Notes: generated from the sequence alone by a model not told the origin. Shown: positions 1 to 7,403, numbered from the stretch's first letter. The stretch: DNA of 12,965 nucleotides from an uncultured Brachyspira sp. (GCF_910578695.1 NZ_CAJTQJ010000050.1:1-12965); one strand, 5' to 3'. Numbers and translations: made by a program.

Positions 1-93
1 ATGTCAGGCACTCACAAGTTTTTTATTTCTTTTATTATTGCTAGCGATAAACTTTTTATTATTGCTAATAAAAATTATTTTTATTGTTGCTAG

Positions 94-150
94 TGATAAA
101 CTCGCTTTAAATTAGCCAGTAACTTCATTATTATTGATAGTAAAAATTAT
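94..150 (+). repeat. 57-bp dispersed intergenic repeat, copy 1
   Basis: Aligned by eye without gaps, this segment matches 9055-9111 at about 50 of 57 positions. The shared core includes GATAAACTCG, TTTAAATTAGC and TAACTTCATTATTATT. Both copies are intergenic and in the same orientation about 9 kb apart. It has no coding potential and no obvious terminal inverted repeats, so it is probably a genome-wide intergenic repeat rather than an insertion sequence. Confidence 0.75.
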
Positions 151-307
151 GAGTGTTATGTATTGTTAAAAATGGCAGTACTTATCGAAAGCAATTTTAA
201 AACTATAAGATGATTATATAGAGTTTTAAGTTAGAAGTAACAAATTTTATTTATCTAGGACAGCCCCTAATTTTAAATTAGCAATTAAATATTAGAAAAC
301 TAAATAT

Positions 308-339
308 AAAAATTGCAGGCATATAGTCCCGCAATTTTT
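308..339 (-). terminator. Rho-independent terminator of the minus-strand unit
   Basis: Read on the minus strand, AAAAATTGCGGG pairs with CCTGCAATTTTT. This gives a 12-bp stem with one G-U pair, an 8-nt loop and a U-rich 3' arm. It starts 22 nt after the stop of the 33-residue ORF and so plausibly ends transcription of that ORF and the exported-protein gene upstream of it. The A-tract on the other side could also allow weak function in the opposite direction. Confidence 0.75.
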
Positions 340-361
340 ATCATAAGCAATAATAAAAAAA

Positions 362-463
362 TTAAACAGTTTTACTTTTTTTTATTACTACAGTAGCCTG
401 TGCTTTATATTTAGATATTAGGCTTTTAATATCTTTCTTTTCTTTTTCTTCTGCTTTAGGCAT
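362..463 (-). CDS. Small Lys-rich protein of 33 residues
   Basis: I do not recognise this protein. The ORF opens with MPKAEEKEKKDIKSL and ends in VVIKKSKTV. It has a charged, probably helical N-terminal half and a short hydrophobic patch (roughly ATVVI, residues 23-27) near the end. There is no signal peptide or transmembrane segment. The case for a real gene is its leader: AAGGAGGAA lies 9 nt before the ATG, the strongest Shine-Dalgarno in the window. It starts 33 nt after the stop of the exported-protein gene, on the same strand, and is followed at once by a hairpin terminator. It is therefore probably the last cistron of a two-gene transcript. The AAA/GAA-rich composition also makes chance ORFs easy here, so conservation is needed to be certain. 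Confidence 0.6.
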   Translation of the reverse strand: MPKAEEKEKKDIKSLISKYKAQATVVIKKSKTV

Positions 464-496
464 TATTTAATTCCTCCTTGAATAATGAATAATGTT

Positions 497-1084
497 TTAG
501 AAGCCGCCTTCTCGCCATACCTTAAAATTCGGATAGTCTAATTTTTTAGACTCATCTTCATACCATTTGCATACAGCCGCTGACATATTAATGACATAAA
601 AATTAAACTCCGTTTTCCAGCCGTCATTTTTAAATTCGGCAAATGATGGTATAAACTTATTATTAATGGTATTATATATACTGTCTTGTGCCGATTCCGT
701 AGGTATATTATTATCTTTTATGGCAATTCTCAATATCAAATGTATAGACATGCATGATAAAGATGATGTAATTTTGCTGTATTCATTAAACATCTCATCT
801 TTAGTATAATTTTCTGATAAAGCATTCATCCATATTTGAATTAAATTTCCAAGTGCCTCAAGCTGCTTAGCAGATGCATTTTTATCCATAATGACAGAAG
901 CATAATTTTCTGCCAATTCTAAAAATGTCATAGAATAGCTTTCATCTGAAATGGATATATCAGCTGCATCTTCTATCTGCATAGACTTTACCATAGATGA
1001 AACGCTGTTTTTAGAATAAACTTTATTATTATATAATATAAAAACAAATGAAGATAATAATAAATAAACAAAAATCTTTTTCAT
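497..1084 (-). CDS. Exported protein of unknown function
   Basis: I do not recognise the family. The chosen start gives 195 residues beginning MKKIFVYLLLSSFVF, a typical signal peptide: two Lys, then a hydrophobic core to about residue 18, with likely cleavage near VYS (22-24). An in-frame ATG five codons upstream would put MEICF ahead of the Lys pair. The inner ATG fits a signal peptide better and has GGAA 9 nt before it. No lipobox cysteine is present, so the product is probably periplasmic or secreted rather than a lipoprotein. The mature part looks mainly helical, with two cysteines (in SLSCMS and AVCKWY) and an aromatic C-terminus (FKVWREGGF). It is divergent from cysS and probably cotranscribed with the 33-residue ORF downstream. 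Confidence 0.8.
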   Translation of the reverse strand: MKKIFVYLLLSSFVFILYNNKVYSKNSVSSMVKSMQIEDAADISISDESYSMTFLELAENYASVIMDKNASAKQLEALGNLIQIWMNALSENYTKDEMFNEYSKITSSLSCMSIHLILRIAIKDNNIPTESAQDSIYNTINNKFIPSFAEFKNDGWKTEFNFYVINMSAAVCKWYEDESKKLDYPNFKVWREGGF

Positions 1085-1116
1085 AAAACATATTTCCATT
1101 ATAATTTTATATATTT

Positions 1117-1142
1117 ATTATCGTCATCAATTAGTTTGTCAA
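1117..1142 (-). promoter_or_regulatory. Candidate promoter for the exported-protein gene
   Basis: On the minus strand TTGACA (1142-1137) is followed after 14 nt by GATAAT (1122-1117). The -35 is perfect and the -10 matches 5 of 6, but the spacer is shorter than the usual 16-18 nt. Transcription would start about 20-30 nt before the ATG at 1084. Confidence 0.4.
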
Positions 1143-1196
1143 TACAGTTATTTTTTATTGAAATTATATGCTTATATAAAAAATGAATAATAGTTC

Positions 1197-1224
1197 TTGA
1201 CAAATAAAGTCTTTTAAGTAAAAT
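1197..1224 (+). promoter_or_regulatory. Sigma-70 type promoter of cysS
   Basis: A perfect -35 TTGACA (1197-1202) is separated by 16 nt from TAAAAT (1219-1224), a 5 of 6 match to the -10 consensus. The start of transcription would be near 1231, leaving a short leader of about 25 nt that contains the AAGGA ribosome-binding site (1239-1243). No T-box-like leader fits in this space, so cysS is apparently not under tRNA-sensing control here. Confidence 0.7.
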
Positions 1225-1256
1225 ATTAATCATATTTTAAGGAATAATTTTTTGAT

Positions 1257-2714
1257 ATGAAAAATATAGTAATTTATAATTCACTTACCAGAGAAAAAGA
1301 AGTATTCAAGCCGATTAACAGCAAAGAAATCGGTATGTATTCATGCGGACCTACTGTATACAATTATGCACATATAGGAAATTTCAGAGCTTATATATTC
1401 AGCGATTTGCTTAGAAGAGTATTAGAAGATTACGGATATAATGTTAAACTTGTAATGAATTTGACAGATGTTGATGATAAGACTATAAAAAATTCAAAAG
1501 AAAATCATATTTCCTTGAATGATTATACAAAAAAATATAAAGAAGCATTCTTTGAAGATATAAAAATATTGGGAATAAAAAAAGCATCTGTAAATCCTGC
1601 TGCAACAGAGCATATAAAAGAGATGATTGATATTATAGAGCTTTTAAAGAAAAACGGACATACTTATGAATCAGAGGGTTCTGTTTATTTCAAAATAGGC
1701 ACATTTTCTAAGTACGGAGAATTGGCTAATTTGGATAAGCAGGAATTATTAGACGGGGCTTCTGGAAGAGTTCTTAATGATGAATATGATAAAGAGAATG
1801 CAAGCGATTTTGTACTTTGGAAGGCATATACAGAAGATGACGGAGATATTTATTGGGATTCGCCTTTTGGAAAGGGAAGACCGGGCTGGCATATAGAATG
1901 TTCGGCTATGAGCTGTAAATATTTAGGAAAGCATTTTGATATACATACAGGCGGAGTTGATAATAAATTTCCTCATCACGAAAATGAAATAGCACAGAAT
2001 GAAGCTGCTTTTAATGAAAAGTTTGTTAATTATTGGCTTCACTGCGAGCATTTAATAGTTGATGGAGAAAAGATGTCCAAATCTAAAGGCAACTTTTATA
2101 CTTTAAGAGATTTGCTTGATAAAGGGCTTTCTCCTGAGGCTATAAGATATTCGCTTATCAATTCGCATTATAGAAAACAATTAAATTTCACTATAGAAGG
2201 AATTAAACAGTCTCAAAGTGCTATTGATAGAGTTAATGATTTGATATTCAGACTTAAAGATATAAGCAGAATTGATTCTAATGAAGTTAATGAAAAAATA
2301 TTAAAAGATTTAGAAGTTTCCAATGAAAAGTTTTCAGATTCTATTTATAATGATTTAAATATTTCAGAGGCACTTGGGATATTATTCACATTGATAAAAT
2401 CTGTAAATACATCTTTTGAATATATTAATATAAATACAAGAGATGAAATATTAAAATTCATAGAGAGAGTGAATAATATTATTAACTGCTTTAAAATAGG
2501 AAAAGAAAAAGAAAATAATATAGATAAAGAAAAAAATAATGCAAATAATGCAAATAATGCAGATGAAGAAAAAATTAATAAGCTTATAGAAGAACGCACT
2601 ATTGCCAAGAAAGAAAAAAATTATAAAAAAGCAGATGAAATAAGAAATGAACTTTTATCTATGGGAATAGAGATAATGGACACTCCTCAGGGTGTTAAGC
2701 TGAAAAGAAAATAA
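1257..2714 (+). CDS. cysS: Cysteinyl-tRNA synthetase
   Basis: A cytosolic class I aminoacyl-tRNA synthetase that charges tRNA-Cys with cysteine using ATP. The HIGH signature is HIGN at residues 39-42 and the KMSKS loop is intact at 272-276. The catalytic zinc site is complete: C30, C215, H240 and E244, with the same spacing as the E. coli enzyme (28, 209, 234, 238). The C-terminal end carries the family pattern ADEIRNELLSMGI followed by DTPQGV. At 485 residues it is about 20 longer than E. coli CysRS. The extra length lies in an Asn/Lys-rich linker around 415-440 that includes a threefold NNA repeat (427-435). AAGGA lies 13 nt before the ATG. It is the first gene of a probable two-gene operon with the exonuclease downstream. 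Confidence 0.97.
   Translation: MKNIVIYNSLTREKEVFKPINSKEIGMYSCGPTVYNYAHIGNFRAYIFSDLLRRVLEDYGYNVKLVMNLTDVDDKTIKNSKENHISLNDYTKKYKEAFFEDIKILGIKKASVNPAATEHIKEMIDIIELLKKNGHTYESEGSVYFKIGTFSKYGELANLDKQELLDGASGRVLNDEYDKENASDFVLWKAYTEDDGDIYWDSPFGKGRPGWHIECSAMSCKYLGKHFDIHTGGVDNKFPHHENEIAQNEAAFNEKFVNYWLHCEHLIVDGEKMSKSKGNFYTLRDLLDKGLSPEAIRYSLINSHYRKQLNFTIEGIKQSQSAIDRVNDLIFRLKDISRIDSNEVNEKILKDLEVSNEKFSDSIYNDLNISEALGILFTLIKSVNTSFEYININTRDEILKFIERVNNIINCFKIGKEKENNIDKEKNNANNANNADEEKINKLIEERTIAKKEKNYKKADEIRNELLSMGIEIMDTPQGVKLKRK
2535..2561 (+). repeat. In-frame 9-bp tandem repeat inside cysS
   Basis: Three perfect copies of AATAATGCA encode NNANNANNA at residues 427-435, in the linker between the helical tRNA-binding region and the conserved C-terminal end. 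Gain or loss of a 9-bp unit keeps the frame, so this site can vary in length without inactivating the enzyme. Confidence 0.9.
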
Positions 2715-2735
2715 TGATAAAAATAAAGGAATTAT

Positions 2736-3599
2736 GTGGATTTAATAAAAAAAACATTCCAGCATATAGAGGGTATCGGACCAAAAAAAGAAAGTCTTTT
2801 ATGGGAAGAAGGCATTATTGATTGGGAAGATACATTAGAAAAAATAGATTATTATGCTATGCCTGGCAGTATTAGGGAGGCTTTGAAAAATGAGCTTCCT
2901 AAATCTATTTACAATTATAAATCAAAAAACTATTTTTATTTTTTAAAGAAATTTCCCTCTTCAATAATGTACAGACTTTATCCTCTTTTTATGGAAAAAA
3001 CGGTTTTCTTAGATATAGAAACTACAGGAATAAAGCCGTCTAAAGCTCATATAACAGTTATAGGCTGTTATGACGGTAAGGATATAAGAGTATTTGTACA
3101 TGGCAGAAATGAGCATGAATTTTTGGAATATATAAAAAATTATTCTATAATAGTTACATTTAATGGTTCTTGTTTTGATATACCATTTTTGGAGAGATAT
3201 TTTGCCAAAACCATAAAATCTGCACAAATAGATCTGCGTTTTCTGCTTAAAGATTTGGGTTATACAGGCGGATTAAAAAAAATAGAGCAGGATATAGGTA
3301 TTTCCAGAGGCGATGATATGGAAGGAGTTAATGGCTATACTGCTGTACTTCTTTGGAATTATTATCAGGATACAAAAGATGAATCTGCAATAGATTCTCT
3401 TATACATTATAATCTGCTGGATACGGTTAATTTAGAACATTTGCTTTGCTTTGCCTACAATAAGTATGCTGAAATCTATAACTGCAGTATGTTAGAATAT
3501 AAAACTCTGCCTTCAATAGATAATTATAAGCCCAATAAAAAACTTATAGATACATTACATAAAAAACCTTATAAATATGCCCCTAAAAGCGAAGATTAA
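2736..3599 (+). CDS. YprB-like RNase H-fold DEDD exonuclease
   Basis: Predicted 3'-5' exonuclease of the ribonuclease H-like (YprB, RNase_H_2) family, 287 residues. Exo I is FLDIETTG with acidic residues D93 and E95. Exo II is TFNGSCFDIPFL with N143 and D148. Exo III has Y225 and D229 in YxxxD spacing, pointing to the DEDDy subclass. The N-terminal 35 residues (HIEGIGPKKESLLWEEGI) look like a helix-hairpin-helix DNA-binding element. Bacillus YprB is longer, with a C-terminal helical extension that is missing here. The start is GTG at 2736: AAGGA lies 5 nt upstream, whereas the overlapping ATG at 2734 hits a stop after two codons. It follows cysS by 21 nt and is probably cotranscribed with it. 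The natural substrate is not known from sequence. Confidence 0.85.
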   Translation: MDLIKKTFQHIEGIGPKKESLLWEEGIIDWEDTLEKIDYYAMPGSIREALKNELPKSIYNYKSKNYFYFLKKFPSSIMYRLYPLFMEKTVFLDIETTGIKPSKAHITVIGCYDGKDIRVFVHGRNEHEFLEYIKNYSIIVTFNGSCFDIPFLERYFAKTIKSAQIDLRFLLKDLGYTGGLKKIEQDIGISRGDDMEGVNGYTAVLLWNYYQDTKDESAIDSLIHYNLLDTVNLEHLLCFAYNKYAEIYNCSMLEYKTLPSIDNYKPNKKLIDTLHKKPYKYAPKSED

Positions 3600-4747
3600 T
3601 AAGCCTGTTCTAATATGGTCATAATAGACTCTAAATTCATACTTCTAGGCAGATTTTCCATACCTTGATACTTCAAAGCAATTTCTGCTACTTTATCAAA
3701 TTTACTTCTGTCTATATTTATTTCATTTAATCTTGTAGGAAGATTAATATTATGCAGAAACTGTTTTATATGCTGTGCAGATTGATTTGCTATTTCAAAA
3801 GGAGTCATTTCAGGGTCTATTCCGTCTATTACATTTGAAAGCACAACATATTTATCAGGTGCTACAGTAATATAATATTCCATTATATGAGGCAGTAATA
3901 TAGAACATACCATAGATTTGTTAACTGCATATACGCTGTTTATAGCTATTGATAATGCTCTTATAGCCCCCAAACTGCTATGACATGCAGAAGCAGCACA
4001 TAGCATATTCGCTGTAGCTAATGTTGTTATATTATCTATATTATCACTGTAGGATATAAGTTTTTTTAATCCCTGCATGCTTATTTTCATTGCATGTACT
4101 ATTAAAGGTTCTGTAATGCTTGTAATGGTATTGCTCATATATATATCAAAAGATAATGCAAATACCGATAATGCACTGCTTAGAGTATATTTTGCAGGCA
4201 CTGTAGTATATAGAGTAGGGTCTATAATGCAGTTAGAAGTATATACATTTGCTTCATTATTTTGCTTATTTATTTCATCATATTTATCATATAAACACAT
4301 ACCTGTAGCTATTTCAGATAAAGAACCCAATATTGTAGGCACGGCTATAACAGGCAGAGGCTTATGATATACAGGCTGCCCATTAATATAATCAGATGCT
4401 TCTCCGCTGTTTGTTACTACAATAGCAGCTCCTTTTGCAGTATTTTGTATTTTAAATCCGCCTACTGAAACTATAGATTCTGCTTTGCTGTATCTTACGA
4501 GATTTGCAATAATATCTGCTGCATCGCTGGTGCTTGTAGAGTTTACATCAGAATAAACCATAACATTTATAAGCTTATCATTAAGTTTATTTACTATTTG
4601 ATCTATTAATCCTGTCTGATTAAAAGAAGTGCCGTCTGTAACTAATACAGTTCTTCCGCCGTACTTCTTTATAGTATCTGCCAAACACTCTAAAGAATCA
4701 ACTCCGAATGTTATTTTTGTAGGTATATTAAATTCTATTATAGCCAT
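3596..4747 (-). CDS. Iron-containing alcohol dehydrogenase homologue, probably metal-less
   Basis: Full length (383 residues) and colinear with the group III, iron-dependent alcohol dehydrogenases. It has a Rossmann-like N-terminal half, SVGGFKIQNTAK (94-105) where the family has SxGGGSxxDxAK, PTILGSLSE (137-145) in place of PTTxGTGSE, and LLPHIMEYY (284-292) matching the family's LLPHxMEYN. Aligned by eye, the four metal ligands of the family (one Asp, three His) fall on S194, L198, R263 and K277, so none is kept, and the nucleotide-binding glycine/serine loop is also altered. The reading frame is intact, arguing for a maintained protein with a changed role rather than decay. A non-catalytic or metal-independent function is inference. 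It is read convergently with the exonuclease gene and shares a TTAA stop with it. The start is preceded only by a weak AGAAGAAG purine tract. Confidence 0.8.
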   Translation of the reverse strand: MAIIEFNIPTKITFGVDSLECLADTIKKYGGRTVLVTDGTSFNQTGLIDQIVNKLNDKLINVMVYSDVNSTSTSDAADIIANLVRYSKAESIVSVGGFKIQNTAKGAAIVVTNSGEASDYINGQPVYHKPLPVIAVPTILGSLSEIATGMCLYDKYDEINKQNNEANVYTSNCIIDPTLYTTVPAKYTLSSALSVFALSFDIYMSNTITSITEPLIVHAMKISMQGLKKLISYSDNIDNITTLATANMLCAASACHSSLGAIRALSIAINSVYAVNKSMVCSILLPHIMEYYITVAPDKYVVLSNVIDGIDPEMTPFEIANQSAQHIKQFLHNINLPTRLNEINIDRSKFDKVAEIALKYQGMENLPRSMNLESIMTILEQAY

Positions 4748-4846
4748 ATTCTTCTTCTGTTATATTAATTTTATATTTCTTATTATATATATTCGGAAAT
4801 ATCAGCCTTAATTTTTAATGTTAACAGCTAATTAATTATATACATT

Positions 4847-4884
4847 TTATTATATTTACATCTGCTTATTATATTTACATCTGC
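4847..4884 (+). repeat. Perfect 19-bp tandem duplication
   Basis: TTATTATATTTACATCTGC occurs twice, head to tail, without mismatches (4847-4865 and 4866-4884). The identity suggests a recent slippage or duplication event. It lies about 100-140 bp upstream of the dehydrogenase-like gene and has no obvious function. Confidence 0.9.
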
Positions 4885-4961
4885 CCGCCATTTTTCTTTA
4901 CTGCTTTTTATACAAATCTCATATTTTCTTTTTTTTATTACATATTATAAAGTAAAAAAAC

Positions 4962-5001
4962 CTTATAAAAATAAAAAATTCCCGCCCTAATTTTTATTAA
5001 G
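4962..5001. repeat. Imperfect inverted repeat around CCCGCCC
   Basis: CTTATAAAAAT (4962-4972) is complementary to ATTTTTATTAAG (4990-5001) apart from one bulged base, with a loop containing CCCGCCC. It directly precedes the repeat at 5010 and may be the left part of the same dispersed element. A role as a weak terminator is possible but no T-tract clearly follows in the correct position. Confidence 0.5.
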
Positions 5002-5009
5002 TTTTTAGC

Positions 5010-5053
5010 TTTTTTAAACGCATAGTTAATGAAATTTTATATGTAATTTAATA
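5010..5053 (+). repeat. Left copy of repeat flanking mcrBC
   Basis: This 44-nt segment starts TTTTTTAAACGCATAGTTAA and matches 8838-8876 with two substitutions and one 5-nt gap. The two copies are in the same orientation on opposite sides of mcrB-mcrC, about 3.8 kb apart. Confidence 0.75.
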
Positions 5054-5237
5054 TTATTGTTAATCATTTATATTTATAGTTTAGTTTTATATGCAGTGAA
5101 TAGAAAATAGGTGAAGAGACAATAAATTTAAATAAATTTGGCAGATACTCATAATTTTTATATTTTCAATTATTGCCCCATTTTTCTTAATTTTGTATAT
5201 AAAAACTTGTTTGTTAATTATCACTGCAATTTTATAA

Positions 5238-5270
5238 ATGTTGGGTATTCATAATTTTAGTTATTAGCCA
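5238..5270 (+). repeat. Second flanking repeat, left copy
   Basis: ATGTTGGGTATTCATAATTT and the following bases resemble 9139-9171 (ATGTTGTATATTCATAATTT). A shorter variant with CATAATTTTTATATTT lies at 5141-5167. They appear to be parts of one AT-rich intergenic repeat family. Confidence 0.5.
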
Positions 5271-5428
5271 TTTTAAAGCAAGTTTATATTTAGCAGCAAT
5301 AAAATAATTTTGATTATCAAAAAAATTATATCATATCTTATAATAACAAAATAATTTCATCAGCATAATAATATTCTAATTTTATGCTAAAAATATAATT
5401 AAATAGAAAAAAAGTATACTATATTACA

Positions 5429-5456
5429 TTGAATTTATAAATAATTTTTATATAAT
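5429..5456 (+). promoter_or_regulatory. Likely promoter of mcrBC
   Basis: TTGAAT (5429-5434), a 4 of 6 match to the -35, lies 16 nt before a perfect TATAAT (5451-5456). Transcription would begin near 5463. AAGGA at 5478-5482 then sits 7 nt before the mcrB ATG. Confidence 0.55.
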
Positions 5457-5489
5457 AAATAGCATAAATTTACTTTTAAGGAATATATA

Positions 5490-7403
5490 ATGCGATATTG
5501 GGTATTTAAACATGGAGTTAAAGATTGGAATAAAGTAGAAATGGCTTATAAAAACAATTATTGTTATTGTCAGTTTGAATATGGTTTCCAAGAACAATTT
5601 GAAATGAATTGGAAGCTTTTAAAAGAAGTAAAAATTGGCGACATAATCATATTAGGTGTAGCAAAATCAGATTTAAAGTTTGCTTGGGGTTATGCCATAA
5701 AACCTAGATTTGAAAATAGTAATTTAAATAAAGTAAAATTAAATTGTGAAAAAGTTATAAATACTAATCATCATAATTTTAAATACCGCTCTGATAATTA
5801 TAATGGTTATATAGAATTTGAAGATTGCAGATGTTTTTATGAAAATTTAGAAGATGGTAAAAATGGTTGGGGACAGAGAATAGATGTAGATAAATGGAAT
5901 GATTATAATGGAAATGGTATTTCATACCCTCATACAACGCATAATCTTCAATATAATATAATACAAGAGATAGATAAAAAAGACGCATTAAAAATCGTAA
6001 GATTATTGAAAAATGATACTAATTTCCAATTTAAGAAAGATATAATGGAAGATTATAAAAAATTATTAGAAAATAATCACAACCTCATACTTACAGGAGC
6101 GCCTGGTACAGGTAAAACATACCTAGCAAAACAAATTGCTGCAAAAATGATTTTTGATGAAGAATATACTGAAGAATTGGAAGAATACGAAAATTTTAAA
6201 AATCAATGCCAGTTTGTACAGTTTCACCCATCTTATGATTATACAGATTTTGTTGAGGGCTTAAGACCTATTAAAGATAATAGCGGAAATATTGGATTTG
6301 AAAGAAGGGACGGAGTTTTTAAAGAGTTTTGTAAAAGAGCATTAAATAATTTAATTGACAGCAAAAAAGAAGAGTCAGAATTGAATTATGAAACAATCGT
6401 AAAAAAATATTTAATAAAATTTGCAAATGAAAAATATGAAGAATTTAATAAAAATAATGAACTTATATTAACTGGTATTAGTAATAAACTAGTTGCACCG
6501 TATATAAATATATATTTTGATGAAGAAGAAGAAATACTATTAATGACAGCAAAATCAAAATATGAATACACTATAAATGGTAAAATATATCAATATGTGG
6601 AGTGGTACAAAATATATAAAAAGCAAAAAGACAATGGAAGTTTAACTACAGCTAATATGGAAAAAGCGGTAGGATTTGCAGGTCGTATAAGTTATTTATG
6701 TGCTTTCTTACATAATTTTTATATAAAATATAATTCTGTTATAGAAGAAGAATTAAAAAATAGTAGTACTAATACAATAGAAAAAATTAAAAAGAAAAAT
6801 TTTGTATTCATTATAGATGAGATTAACAGGGGAGAGATTTCAAAAATTTTCGGTGAATTATTTTTTGCTATTGACCCCGGATATAGAGGCATTAAAGGAA
6901 AAGTGCTTACTCAATACTCTAATTTAATAGATGAAGAATCAGAAAAATATTTTTATATACCAGAGAATGTTTATATAATAGGCACTATGAATGATATTGA
7001 CAGAAGCGTTGAAAGTATGGACTTTGCTATGCGCAGAAGATTCGCCTTTATAGAAATTAAAGCTAAAGATACACAAGAAAATATATTAAAAAGTTTAGAT
7101 AAAAAAATAAAACAAGAAGCAATTAATAGAATGAATAATTTAAATAATGCTATATATAATGAAAATGAAAATGAAAAAGAAAAACAAAGTATATGCGAAT
7201 TGTCTTCATCTTATCATATAGGAGCTTCTTATTTCTTGAAGTTAAAAAATTATTATAAAAGTGATAATAAAGAAGAAGCATTTACAAGTTTATGGGAAAA
7301 TCATTTAAAAGGGCTTTTATTTGAGTATTTGAGAGGTATGCCTAATATAGATGATAAACTTAAAAAATTAGAAAATGCTTATAATCTAATTTCTGCTAAA
7401 TAG
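5490..7403 (+). CDS. mcrB: McrB-type GTPase of a modification-dependent restriction system
   Basis: 637 residues. McrB proteins recognise modified DNA through a variable N-terminal domain and form a GTP-driven AAA+ ring that drives the McrC nuclease. The AAA+ part is clear: Walker A GAPGTGKT (203-210), the family block QFHPSYDYTDFVEGLRP (244-260), Walker B FVFIIDEINRG with D443 and E444, the McrB GTPase signature MNDIDR (500-505), and basic residues AMRRRF (513-518). About 150 residues (282-436) are inserted between the FVEGLRP block and Walker B, which is long for the family. The N-terminal 1-75 (RYWVF at the start, VKIGDIIIL at 48-55, WGYAI at 66-70) resembles EVE/PUA-like modified-base readers. 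That domain call is inference. The AAGGA leader is well placed and mcrC follows on the same strand. It closely precedes a possible shifted-frame tail described separately. Confidence 0.93.
   Translation: MRYWVFKHGVKDWNKVEMAYKNNYCYCQFEYGFQEQFEMNWKLLKEVKIGDIIILGVAKSDLKFAWGYAIKPRFENSNLNKVKLNCEKVINTNHHNFKYRSDNYNGYIEFEDCRCFYENLEDGKNGWGQRIDVDKWNDYNGNGISYPHTTHNLQYNIIQEIDKKDALKIVRLLKNDTNFQFKKDIMEDYKKLLENNHNLILTGAPGTGKTYLAKQIAAKMIFDEEYTEELEEYENFKNQCQFVQFHPSYDYTDFVEGLRPIKDNSGNIGFERRDGVFKEFCKRALNNLIDSKKEESELNYETIVKKYLIKFANEKYEEFNKNNELILTGISNKLVAPYINIYFDEEEEILLMTAKSKYEYTINGKIYQYVEWYKIYKKQKDNGSLTTANMEKAVGFAGRISYLCAFLHNFYIKYNSVIEEELKNSSTNTIEKIKKKNFVFIIDEINRGEISKIFGELFFAIDPGYRGIKGKVLTQYSNLIDEESEKYFYIPENVYIIGTMNDIDRSVESMDFAMRRRFAFIEIKAKDTQENILKSLDKKIKQEAINRMNNLNNAIYNENENEKEKQSICELSSSYHIGASYFLKLKNYYKSDNKEEAFTSLWENHLKGLLFEYLRGMPNIDDKLKKLENAYNLISAK

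Larger units (their letters stand above)
1..361. other. Gene-free AT-rich left edge
   Basis: No convincing coding region is visible. An ATG at position 1 opens about 30 codons, but it lacks a visible leader and runs through repeat sequence. The stretch holds two copies of a short element reading TTGCTAG(C/T)GATAAACT (39-53 and 87-102). The second leads into a 57-bp element with a homologue at 9055. A further partial echo, TTTTAAATTAGC, lies near 271-284. The right end holds a minus-strand terminator, listed separately. Confidence 0.6.
4748..5489. other. Repeat-rich spacer upstream of mcrB
   Basis: No gene is supported in this 742-bp stretch. It holds a tandem 19-bp duplication (4847-4884), an imperfect inverted repeat (4962-5001), a repeat shared with the far side of mcrC (5010-5053), related elements with a TATTCATAATTTT core (around 5141-5177 and 5238-5270), and the likely mcrB promoter. 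The rest is AT-rich sequence without visible structure. Confidence 0.6.

Noticed and set aside
1..93. Short ORF from the ATG at position 1
   Set aside because: It is about 30 codons, lies in dispersed repeat sequence and has no visible leader because it begins at the window edge.
1085..1099. Upstream ATG of the exported protein (MEICF extension)
   Set aside because: It would place an acidic residue and Cys ahead of a standard Lys-Lys signal peptide; the inner ATG fits better.
1200..1256. T-box or other riboswitch before cysS
   Set aside because: The leader after the predicted promoter is only about 25 nt and has no T-box core or hairpin.
4077..4367. Plus-strand frame opposite the dehydrogenase-like gene
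   Set aside because: It is antisense to a full-length recognisable protein, has no ribosome-binding site and shows no domain.
3596..4747. Dehydrogenase-like gene as a decaying pseudogene
   Set aside because: The frame is uninterrupted over 383 codons and structural motifs such as the LLPHIMEYY block are kept, so loss of ligands looks like divergence rather than decay.
4748..5489. Insertion sequence or integrase remnant beside mcrBC
   Set aside because: No transposase or integrase fragment and no target-site-like duplication could be read in the spacer.
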